A stretch of 64,000 bases of DNA, taken from NCBI GenBank assembly GCA_015680905.1, contig CM027379.1:100677001-100741000 (forward strand), written 5' to 3'. Of the stretch, positions 45,101-57,000 are shown in pieces. The notes under the pieces were generated by a model. That model saw only the letters and a program-made list of their open reading frames with translations, was not told the DNA's origin and did not search any database. Origin of the DNA: Coptis chinensis (Eukaryota > Streptophyta > Magnoliopsida > Ranunculales > Ranunculaceae). The position numbers were made by a program, and so were the translations under genes. How positions within the stretch are numbered: position 1 is the first letter of the stretch; each line of letters begins with the position of its first letter.

Positions 45101-45491
45101 TGTAGAGGTACATTTTAGTCACAACCTAACAATCTTGACCGGAGAATAGGATTTGTATAAGATGTTTGACTAAACTCAGGTCGGTGTTTTGAGCTGCCTA
45201 CGTATCAAGCTCTCTAATGAACTATAATCAAGTCAGACGTAGCTCATCTTGAGTGATTGGGTTGGATATGGAGAGAATATGAGCCTCCCTCTCTAAAATA
45301 GAGAAGATGCCTCCTTTTATAGGCGTAGATTCTCTTTTTGTGCTGTTTTGATGATTGCTTTTACTCATTCCGTTACGAAGTAATGAGCTGCCATTAATGA
45401 TGATGTTGACTGGCTTGCAGCGGTTAGATTGTATGCACGATCTGTTTGTAGTCTGGACACGTGGTTTGCCACGAGTGGTTGAGAGTGGAGG
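45101..45491 (+). repeat. Right LTR-like direct repeat (main part)
   Basis: It is homologous to 20169-20594, with a deletion of the TCGTTTGGACGACC-type segment. Its last bases resume after the hAT element, at about 46497-46505. Confidence 0.75.
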
Positions 45492-46488
45492 TAGGGGTGT
45501 GCATGGGTACCCAATTACCCGAACCGAACCGGAATCGGAACCATTTATAGCGGTTTTGGGTCCTAAAATGTTAGATCCATTTAAAATGGGTCTTCAAGAA
45601 TCGACCGATAAAGAACCGAACCCGTTAGAACCGAATAGTAAAAAACCGATGGATACCCGAACCGAAACCAGAACCGATTAGTTTGATTTTGATATATAGA
45701 ATTTAGTATTATATTACACTAAATAAAAACAAACTCAAATATTATTATTATATATAGTCTATATTTGTTAGGTGTAAATTTATACTAAATATATATATAA
45801 CATTTAGCATAATAGTGAATGTGTGTTATTAAATACATCTTTTATAATATTACATTAAATTATGTGTATTATAAATATTAATAATAATATTTACGTGTCT
45901 ACGTCTATACGTATAGTCGTATACTATGAATTAACTTATGCACTGTCTATATTAACTAATGCATGAACCGATGAACGTGTACGTGCTTGATATATTACAT
46001 GTATATATATTAGATAACGAATACGTGCAATGCTAACTAACAATTGTTGTACATATGGTATTTATTCTATATATGACGCATTACGTATAGTATAATATAC
46101 ATATGTCCGATTTAAAATATACACATACATATAATGTATGAGAATGTATTTAAAATTTTTAGATAACTTTCAAATATTATTATTGAATTTAGGACCATTA
46201 CTTTTTATGAGAGGACAAAAATATCGATGACAAGCTAGTGTTATAGTTCCCGTAAACCAACTTTTATATCGGTTGTATAACTAAAAAAAATAATTTTAGC
46301 AATAAAAATGTATAACCCGATAAGGAACCGAAATCGGAACCGGAACCGACTTAATTAATGGGTATGGGTCTGAGTTTTCAAAATATAAGAAAAAACCCGA
46401 AAGAACCGAACCCGATAAAACCGCTAAAAATAGACCCAGAACTGAAACCGGTAAGAACCGACCCAGAACCGATCCATAAACACCCCTA
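45492..46488. mobile_element. hAT-type non-autonomous element inserted in the right LTR-like repeat
   Basis: Termini are TAGGGGTGTGCATGG at 45492 and CCATAAACACCCCTA ending at 46488. Flanking 8-bp repeats AGTGGAGG (45484-45491) and AGTGGAGA (46489-46496) differ at one base. Subterminal regions are full of ACCGAACC/AACCGG motifs; the middle is AT-rich without ORFs. It resembles the outermost hAT element in end sequence and size. Confidence 0.8.
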
Positions 46489-46956
46489 AGTGGAGAGTAT
46501 TGACACAAAATATTTAGTATTTTACGATTTTATTTATAAAAAATATATATTTAAAAAAAAATATATGCATTAATTCTAAAAAACAATCCATAATTCAATT
46601 ATAATACATATCAATGAAAATTGAATAACAAAATATATATTTATCGAATGAATCAATATGACGACTAATCCTTCTCATTTTAGTCGTTTATTTTAGGTTA
46701 TTGGGATAATAAAACTTATTTTAAAATCAGGTTATACAGGTCACGGGTTGATGACTCGACCTATTAGACCCGAGAATTAATCGGGTCATTAACGGGTTAT
46801 TTGGGTTAACATATGTGACCCTAACCCAATCCATTTATTTGACGGGTTCGACAGATCAATTCTTAAATGACCCAAAATCCTTTTTTTCCAACCCAAACCT
46901 GCTAATTTCGTATCGAGTTATCGAGTTACAAAACTACTAGCACCCCTACATCCATA

Positions 46957-48096
46957 TATCATTTCAAAACTATCAAAACCTTACTGCAACATTCATGTCA
47001 TGTACTCATGTTGCACTGCCTTTGTGTTGAACGGACTTGGAATGATGTGGAGTGGAGACTTGTTAAAATTGAATAATGGCAACATAAAAAAAGTCCAAAA
47101 TATTCCAAACACCCCATTAATTAAAGGACCTATTTTAAACAAATTTGTGCGCATAAGAATGGCACATCAACTAAAATTATTCCAAGAGATTGTTGTTCAT
47201 AAAGTCTTTCTCCTGTTGTTCTTTCTAATCTAGCAAACGTATAAAAAGGGGTGTTGAGCCAGTTTTGTGTAATCTATTTGCAATATATATTAATATAAAA
47301 ATAAATTCGTGATTATGAACTAAGGTAAGATCCATAACGCATTGGATCAAGTTGTCCGGAAGCTAGTCTTTTCCGTGTTGTGACCAAAATACTTTTTCAT
47401 ATCGTTTAGGATTAATTGTTATCGTGAATTAAATCTTTTTCATTTATAGCTACCAATAATAACTTCGTACTACAATCATTAGGAAATAAATAAATCATAA
47501 CACTAAAAACGATTTCCTTCTACCATAGGAAATAAGTAATTAACTTTTTTTCCTGTTAAGCATAAACACTCGTTAACTAATCCACACATTTTCGTAAAAT
47601 GTAATCCAAACAACTAACAATCCTTTCGTGGAAAAATATCATTGAACTCTTAATTTTTCAACATTAACAAAAAACAAAAGTATTTTTTTTGTTTAAGTCA
47701 AATAAATACACCATAAATAAATAAAAAACAACTAAAACAAAAGCCGTACCATGATGTCCGAGTCGGTCCGATGAAATGATGAATAACAAAAAGTGAAAAG
47801 ACAATTTTTTACCAGAAAAAAGGAGGTTTGGACGGTTGGTGGTTCCCACATGAGTCGGTAGCAGTCGAAAGGCACATCTCTCAATACATTTTTTTTTCTC
47901 TCTCCCCCCACATCTAATCATCTTCACTCCATCTACCCAAAAATACCGTATAAAAATACATACACGTATACTTATACTCTCCTTTTCTTATATAATTTAA
48001 ATAATATTTTTATTCTCTCAGCTTACTTTTAACAAACACCAGATCATTCGATCCAACCATTTATTTTATTCTCCAACATAGAACTCTTGTTCTTCA
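46957..48096 (+). promoter_or_regulatory. Intergenic and promoter region upstream of the RHD3-family gene
   Basis: No gene is recognised. A TATA box (TATAAAAA, 47949-47956) lies about 140 bases before the start codon, so the transcription start is probably near 47980. The leader is pyrimidine-rich (TCTCTCAGC, TTCTCC). Confidence 0.45.
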
Positions 48097-51000
48097 ATGG
48101 GTATGTCTCCTTCTCCTTCTCAATTTCCAATTAATTTACCCTTTAATTTTGATTCATGATGCATGTTTTTCTTCAGTTTTTTGCTTTGTTTGTGTGGAAT
48201 TTTGGGTCTTTACTTGATTTGATTGGGTATTAGAGATCTTGAGCTAAGGGTCTGTTTGGTTTACCTGTAAATTTCGATGAGTTTTAGTGGTTTTGATGTA
48301 AACAGTTATTTGATTGTGCTGTAAATAATCTTTCTTGAAGCCCTTTACAGTTAATAGAGATATTACTGATCAGGGTTTTTTGCTTAGTGTTAATAGATTA
48401 GTGTTTCTTCTGTTAATTTTTGTTTGAAGTGTTTATTTTGAGCAATTGATCAATTTTTGTTAGTTTTATATTAGAGGAGCTAGTTTTATGATTTGATTTG
48501 CATTTTAGGGATCACATTGGTTCTATTTGAGTTGTGGTTCTAGATCTAGTTTCAAGACATGCAACAGTAACACAATTTTGACACTTGGATTACTTAGGAG
48601 TTAGCTCATTTAGTTGGACTTGGGATTGCCAGTGTCTAGAGAATTTAAACTTGTTCAACTGTTCGTTTACTGTAGTCTGGAATAGCACCCACGTAATAGA
48701 TGGAAGCTTATGGGCTTGAGTAATTCCTATTACTTTGGCGCGACATTACAATATGGAATAATTGAGAGGCTTAGCCTCTGTTGTTTGCTTGAATCTTCCA
48801 TGGAGCTAGAGTGTATCCGACCAACTCATTGCCTGGCAAAGAAGCCCAGAGTGGTTTTGTTCTGTGCAAGCATTAGCCCGTTGCAGGTTTGGTGTTTGAA
48901 GGTCTGGTTCTGAAAGTCAAGCCACTGATTCAGTTCCTTAGGTGATTCCTTGTATTTGGAACCAATCATAGAAAGTAGTTACCTTCAATCATACTCTCTG
49001 GCACAAAACAACTCTTCCATGCCAAAATGACGGTTTGTTCCTCCAAACAAATCTAAATATTGGTGTTGGGTTTTTCCATTGTTGCTCCAAAACACAATTG
49101 CGACAATGGTATAGATGAAAAAAAGAGGCAAGAAACATAGATTGAGCCAAAAAAAAAACAATAAAGAGATTTTTTTTATTTCAATATAGAATAACAAAAG
49201 AAAATGGAGATACAATTAGTGGAAGATCTTAAATTCCCTACCATACAAAAAGATGATGATCACATCTAGTGGCGGGATATCATCCTAGTGGCTATCTGCA
49301 ATACCCCATGGGGAAATATTGGAAAGGCACCTAGCCCGTGGGGTGATGGGTGTGCCAGGTACCTAGAACGTCAAATACAAATGTCAAGGTCTTTCATGAT
49401 AACTTGGATCCAGATTTTCTAAGAAATCTGCAGTTATGCATGCCCAGGCAGGAGGAGTGGTTACATCATGGAAAGTCACGTCACAGTGGCTAAGTGGGGA
49501 CATTGTTGACGCGTCGTATTTGTTGGATCTTTACATCGTCTTCCCTCCTAGTGTCTAAAACCCTCAATCTCCCCCCTTTTCCCCTCCAAAAACCTAACAC
49601 TAGGTTCTATTACAACTTTGGTTTCCCTATATTAGAGGTTACAATTTTTTTTATATTGTAGTCGGGAAGTTCTCTACCCACATCTGATGTTGCAAAAAGT
49701 CTAATCCTTAAGGAACAAGATAGAAGCTCAAAGGGGCTTGCAGCACTATATACAGTTATTGGGATAAGTCCAGGCTTTATTGGGGTATTTGTTTCCTGAC
49801 TATGACTTGTTTAGATAGGTCAACACTTATGTCCGGACAACCATTCATGTGAACTTCTCCTTGGTTTTTTTTTTTTTTGGTTTTTTTTCGTATTATTTTT
49901 CTTTCCTATCCTTCTTGTTGGGGAGCCTCAAGTCTTTTGCTTCTTTGGCTCCCTTACAGCAGTTTTCAAACCTTTAAACCTCCTTCATCTTGACATTGAT
50001 CCCCCAAGATCCTAAAGGATCTATTGTCCTGATCAATCTTGTAAAGTAGTCATTGGACTCTCCTTTCAAATCTGTCAACTTCATGTGCATGAACTATCTT
50101 GTGTACTTTGTGGTTCGCTGGAATCACTTGATCTTGCTTAATAATCGAGTCTTGATCTCATTTGATCCGTTAATGCTCCTTGAATCTTTATGCTCGCCAC
50201 TTAACGTGGAAGTAATGGAACTTCTCTATTAGATTTTTCGAGGAGATTGTCTGCTGGTCACCGATTTCCGAAAGGTTATGATATTTTGGGTATAGCGCTT
50301 TGTGTGGCTGGTAGTTTAGTCTGTCAATCAAGCTTGTAGTTTAGTCCGTGGTATGGAAAGTTAAGGGCACAGTAAAGCTTAAATTGTGATACCACAAACA
50401 AAGGATTAAAACCTCTATTTTATTAAAATTCTTTTCATCTCAAAAATGGATTAATATTAGCGAAAAAAGTTAATATATGGTAAAAACTCATTACAAAATT
50501 CATATTGAACCGAATTTCAATATGGTAAAAACGACACCCCTCTTATATATGCAGCTACTGATAATACTCCCTCTAACAGAGTACGTGGACTAATTAACTA
50601 AAGTATTGTATGCAAAATTTCAATTACCATAAATATAAGAATCACATATGTAAGTTTGGATATTATTATGCATCTATTGTGTATCAAGATGTTCTCATTG
50701 ATAAGATATGATTATTTCTTTCCCCGCAGGAAAAGGTGATGATATCTGCTCGATCCAACTCATTGACGGAGATGGTATATTTAATGTTAGTGGACTAGAT
50801 AATTTTTCAAAGACGGTGAAGTTGGGGGAATGTGGACTTTCTTATGCAGTGGTTTCAATCATGGGACCACAAAGTAGTGGTATGCATTATGCATTTTAAA
50901 CTTATCAAATGTTCTTACTTATATCCCCCATACCTCTTATCATTGTCGTTACTAGACAATGATCATGAACTAGTGCTCATGTTGAGTGCTTGATGAGCTT

Positions 51001-54000
51001 TAGTTGCAAGTCACTTCGTATATGTCTCCTGTTACTTTGTCAACTACATAATCATGGTATATGCAGAACTTAGTGAGCTCATTTGTTACCAGTTATTACC
51101 TTAATATTGTTTCATACATCAGTCAAACTGAAATGGATACATCAAGTTGTAACATATGTTCCATAATTTTGGCAGGGAAGAGCACTCTTTTGAATCATCT
51201 TTTTGGGACTAACTTCAGGGAGATGGATGCTTTTAGAGGGAGGCAAGTGTTTGACCTTGTATTGTTAGTTTTGAAGCTTACCACATTCCACCCGATTTTT
51301 TATGATTGAGCATTAGAGTGACTCAATAAGTCTTTTTCAGGTCTCAAACAACTAAAGGAATTTGGATGGCAAATTGTGCTGGTATTGAACCTTGTACTAT
51401 TGTCATGGATTTGGAAGGAACCGATGGAAGAGAACGAGGAGAGGTGTGTTTGCAAGTCTAAATACATTCTTTTACGATACATTTGCCACATCATTTTGTT
51501 GTTCACATAATCATATATCATTGGCATATGATGCTTTCTTTTATACATGTATTCAGATAATTGACTGAAAATTATACGAAAAATATTAAGATCTAGATTT
51601 CTAGCAATACTGTATATGTTTGATTTGTCTGGACTAAAACAATGTGCTTTGCATTTGTGGACTATTAATTTTCATTTATATAACTAATGGAAAACATTGA
51701 TTATTCAGCATAAATGCTCATTAATATGTTGATCTCATGACCCTTCTGTTACACATGCCAGGTCCAATTTTCATAAACTCTGTGACTAGAAACAACTCTG
51801 ATCCGTTTCCTCACCCAGACTCTCTTGCTCATTATGAAGTCCAATAGAGATCATCTATATTGTTCATTGAGTCATTAGTTATGCATGTTTTTATATGGTT
51901 GCATTGGTTATGGCCTTATGGAATTCTATCTATTGGCTCTTGTCCATGCCTATGAATGCTACACCTATATGTCCTGTGAATCGACTGCACGAGCTCCTCA
52001 CCTTTGAGGTCATAACGAATCATTAACTAGAGGTTTTTTGCAAACAATTTTACAATATTGAAATCCCCTAAAAAAAGATCAGCCATGTTAATAAATCCAA
52101 GCGTTTGAGTACTATTTGAACAATAAATATTCGACTGATACTTAAAGAAAATAGGTATAACATTGTAAATCACAAAATAGATTAGAATATATACAACAAA
52201 AGCTGCAAGTCAGATTATGTTACTTTCTTGGATTTAAGTTTTTCCATTGAGCTAAAATTCTTGTCAAACTGTTGCTTCTTTGCTAATCAGTCATTTTCTT
52301 TTATAGGATGATACCGCGTTTGAGAAGCAGAGTGCTCTTTTTGCTCTTGCGGTTTCAGATATAGTCCTTATTAACATGTAAGCCCACCGTTTACCGTCTT
52401 TTCCCCTTTCTATTATTTAGTATGTTGCTGTGTCAACTTCTGGTGTCTTACTACAATTACTGTAAGAGGGATTTCTGAAATCATTTTTATTTAGGTGGTG
52501 CCATGATATTGGCCGTGAGCAGGCTGCAAACAAGCCTCTTTTAAAGACAGTTTTCCAGGTATAAATGTATGCCATTCCTTGTTTATAGCTTCGAATGTTA
52601 TCTTTTTGCAATTGTTCATTGCTTTTTATGTAGGTGATGATGCGCTTGTTTAGTCCGCGTAAAACAACTCTGTTATTTGTCATACGTGATAAGACAAAGG
52701 TATGTTTCAAATATTCTGGCTTATTATTTGAGTTCTACTTTGAAACTTCATTTGGTATGGACTGTCACTTTTGCTGTCTCTGATCTGTAGACACCATTGG
52801 AGAATTTGGAACCTGTCTTAAGAGAAGATATTCAGAAGGTAGTAAATCAGTAAACATTTCCCCATCTGGAAAATATAATTTTGTTAATTTATTTTGGAAA
52901 ATATGATATTGTTGCATTTTTGTGAGCAGATATGGGATACTGTTCCTAAACCACAGGCCCACAAAGAAACCCCCCTGAGCGAATTCTTTAATGTGAGATG
53001 CTAGTCTATACTGATTATAAGATTTACTCTCTCTCCCCTTTCCCATCTTTATAATTGACGAAAGCTTATAAGACGTGTTATTCTTGTTTAAATTGTCAGG
53101 TTCAAGTCACTGCTCTTTCAAGTTATGAAGAGAAAGAAGAGCTGTTCAAAGAGCAGGTGCAAAAAACATATAAGCGATAGTGCATTATTGATTTACTGCT
53201 ACGACTTTTCTCATTTATCTTTTTATTTTTTTCGAGAATCTTTTTCTCGTGTTGATCTGTATTATTATTATTGTTATTGTAATACCATATTGCGACAATA
53301 TAGTATTAGGTATAAAGTTTGGTGTAAAGTTTGTTATCAACCTGTTGTATCTGAAAATACAGTAATCAGTTATTCTTAGATGGGTTATTTTCCTGTTGTA
53401 TCTGAAAATACAGTAATCAGCTGTTCTTAGATGGGTTATTTCCCCTAGGGAAATGGATAATCATGTTGTTGACTCTGTTTTTCCTATTGTTTCGTGAAGG
53501 TTGCCAATTTGAGGCAGCAATTCTTCCATTCTATTGCCCCTGGTGGACTTGCTGGAGACCGAAGAGGCGTTGTTCCTGCTTCAGGATTTTCGTTTAGCGC
53601 ACAACAGATATGGGAAGTTATAAAGGAGAACAAGGACCTTGACCTTCCAGCCCACAAGGTGATTATTTTAAAATATCTGAATCTGTGGCCACTGAGAAAT
53701 GATGTTTGCTTGGCTTATATGGTCTTCAGCATCTGTTTTCAGGTTATGGTTGCCACTGTGCGTTGTGAAGAAATAGCTAATGAAAAGTTTGCTGATTTGG
53801 CTGGGAATGAGGTACATGTTCCAAGAATTTTCAACCTCAAGATATTTTTTTCAGTTGTTTGGATACTTTATAACAGTTGCTGACATAATCTCTATTGTTC
53901 TTAAAACTTGTAAAGGACTGGCGTCAACTGGAAGAGGCTGTACAGACTGGGGCAGTTTCGGGCTTCGGGAAGAAGCTTAGTTCAATTTTCCAGACATGCT

Positions 54001-57000
54001 TATCAGGGTGAGTACTTTTTAATTTTTCCAGTTTTTACCTATTGATGTATTTGAAAATAGGTTTATTTGGCACCAATTTCTTAGCTGGTCTCCATTGAAC
54101 TTTATGATAACTGAAAGTGGTTGTTTTAGCTTGTAAGCATTGCAAACAATAGAAAAAGAAAAATAAATAAAGTATTAAAAAAAACAAAATTGGTCGATGT
54201 ACGTGAAAACAGTAAAACTGTATGTCCCACACTCCCACGATTGGCTTGCCGTTCTTTCATGTGTTTATGGGGAAGAGCAGTTTCCTTCTTCGTTTCTCTG
54301 TTTCTGTATTTGCATGCAGTGGTTACTTAAAACTACTTAGTTACTACATTGTTAACATAATAACGTCGGTCTCCCATCAACAATTTTTCAGCAGATTTTT
54401 TTTCGTTTATCAGCAAGTTAACCTGAGCATATATTAGAGGTTATAACATACAAGATATAAAGTTGATATTTTTTATGCTTACATGTCTTTGGTATTCTTT
54501 TGTGCTTTTGCTGCATGCCAATTTGCTTTTTTCATTTAACTCGTGATTTCCAGCATCTTTATGTCAGCTCAACTATTTTGATCCTTTTAATTTTTGTGTT
54601 AATATAAAATCTTTGCATGTTCACTGTTCTTTGTGGATGATTTCATCCATATTCTACAAATTCTGAGATGGAATTCACTTTATGTTTTCCCTTAGGTATG
54701 ATGCGGAAGCTACTTATTTCGATGAAGGTGTCAGGACTGCAAAGCGCCAGCTTTTGGAAACTAAAGTGCTGCAGGTAATACTTCTTTTACTTCTTGCTGT
54801 AGAGTGTATAATCCTTTTGCATTTTCCAGCCGTCTCACATAATTATTCTTTGTTTGGTAAAAAATATCTGAGGCCCTTCGGATATATCTCTTAGTGAAAT
54901 TTCTAATCCCTGTTCAATTGAAAGAGATACAAGAAACTAAGTGAAAGAAATTAATAATTTCACCTCTTGATGGTAGGAGAGCAAGTGATATGTCGCTTTA
55001 AGATTGCCTACCTAAAGTCTTATCATTTTATTAATACTATTGTTATTATTATTATTTTGGTAACATAAGGGTGCAACACGAAGACTGCCAATATTTCATG
55101 AAAATTTTGGAAGGAAGATAAGAAATGCATACGCAGTCATGCTTGCACGTCACATCTAAAGCTGGATATTTCTTACACGGTGTAGGATGTACAGTTGCGC
55201 TTGATTAGCAAGGAGCCAAGAAGTGCAGGATGTTATGCGAAATATTGTTCATTTGTTTGGTGACAATGGGATAGGGTAAATTAATATAAGCTTTGTTGCA
55301 AGTGGGGGATAATATATAAGGATTTCTTCCAGATGTAGAAGGATATGTTTTCTTTCCCACTACTTGCAAGTTGCAACCGTACGATCTGTGCTGCTTTGCA
55401 TGCATTTCGTCTTGATGATAATTTGTTTATGGTGGGCTTTGCAGAATTTCTGTTGTTTCCCGAACGTGTTCTTAGACATCCTTGAACTCCTCTTTGGTCG
55501 AGTTAATTCATTTTGGCTGGACTTTTGTATACGAAATCAACTATGTTCTACAGAGGATGTCATATTTCCATGCTTTTCTTATTTAGCTGGGCGAATTTGA
55601 TTTGACAGCAATATCTTTTCCATTTTTCGCTTTGGTCAATGATCACATGATAGTTCAGTTTGCCTAATTGAGAAGTTTGATATATAAGAAATATTGCAGG
55701 CCTTCTTCTCTAATTGAACATTTTGCCAATTTGTAGCTAATACAACCTGCCTATCATTCCATGTTGGCACATCTGCGCTCTCGAACTCTAGATGATTTCA
55801 AGGAAGCTTTTGATAAGGCTCTTAACGGAGGGGAAACATTTGCTGTGGCTGCTCATGATTGCAGTAAATATTTTATGTCAGTATTTGATGAAGGATGCAC
55901 AGGTATATTTCTTTGTTAATCTATATTGTGTATAATTATTTTTTTCGGATTTAGGTTTACCCAAAAAAAAAAATGTTACTGGATTTAGAGTTGGGAATCC
56001 AAATCTGGCCTAGTTGTAGTAAAGATTACAATTTTCTTGTAATTAAGTAGCAAGAAGCCACTCGACCACACTCAACCTCCCCCAGTTACAAAGCTTGCTC
56101 ATCTAACAAGCCCATTCTAATACACATGAAATCAACAAATTTTACATTCATCAACAATGTTGTAGCACATGCTCAGTCAAATAGAAGTTCCGAAAGTCAT
56201 TTTCAAAATATTAATAACTTCATATTGTTCTTTGTTCTTCAGTTGAGTATGTTGAACACCATTTTATCTTTGTGTGACGAACCACTGCGGATCAATGGCC
56301 TTCCTTTTTTTTTGCTCAACAAAGTGAAATATCATTAATAACGGGAAATCAGGTTGAGAAATTACAAAAAATAAAATAAAAGAAGATGTGCCCATCACCC
56401 CATGTCTAAGAACCTAAGTTACATTGACACGCCATATCGGACACGGATAAGAATTGTCAGACACGGCAAAATATCAAAATTCGAGGTAAATTACATGCAA
56501 TATGTGTCCGACACGGACACGTGGATACGTATCCGACACGGATTTTTTTCAAAATATGGCGTGTCCATGTAACCTAGCTAAGAACATAAGATGATCCCAC
56601 CTAGCTAGAAAAGACTCAAAAAACACCCTTTAAACTTTTTGAAGACTTTAGACCACCGAAACAAAAGCGTCTTTACCGAGAGAATAATCTCTTTAAGCGT
56701 AGCTGAGACGCCTTCAAAGTGACGACTGTTCCACTCCAACCAAATGCCCCACATGATCCAGCTCCAAAGGCAATTTCCAGAAAAAGAAAAGGTACCTTGT
56801 TCCCAACCTTTAAGCAAATCAAATACAGCCTGGGCCTGCCCAAGTCACTCTAGACTAAAAGAAAAGCACACCAGAGAAGTACGTGATTGGCAGACTCACC
56901 ATCCTTTCCACATAAATGACAAACATTGTCCAAACACATTTTACGACGCCTTATATAGATCTTAAAGAAAGTTGGAACTTGAGGATTGAGCACAAAATGA

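Larger units (their letters stand above)
20169..46505 (+). mobile_element. Non-coding LTR-type element with tandem-repeat body, interrupted by later insertions
   Basis: Direct repeats of about 430 bases (20169 to about 20594, and 45101-45491 continued at about 46497-46505) enclose a body without recognisable gag or pol. Both start TGTA and share long stretches such as GATGTTTGACTAAACTCAGG. The body consists mainly of tandem repeats (20785-21170 and 43449-44280). The features suggest a large non-autonomous LTR retrotransposon. No primer site or polypurine tract can be assigned, and boundaries are known only to about 10 bases. A segmental duplication is the alternative. Confidence 0.55.
19710..46948. 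mobile_element. hAT-type non-autonomous element (about 0.9 kb of own sequence) hosting a nested retroelement stack
   Basis: The outer boundaries are TAGGGGTGGCAATGGG at 19710 and GCACCCCTA ending at 46948, an inverted terminal TAGGGGTG. The perfect 8-bp direct repeat CATCCATA flanks both ends (19702-19709 and 46949-46956). Eight-base duplications and this terminal sequence are hAT features. Own sequence is about 19710-20168 and 46506-46948, with many GGGTCGGG and CCCGACC-like segments but no transposase ORF. Everything between is later insertion. Confidence 0.8.

Noticed and set aside
50708-50729. Alternative start ATG 50708 for the RHD3-family protein
   Set aside because: It gives an N-terminus (MIISFPAG) unlike the family. 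Splicing ATGG to the acceptor at 50729 gives the usual MGK start and an exact 2454-base frame.
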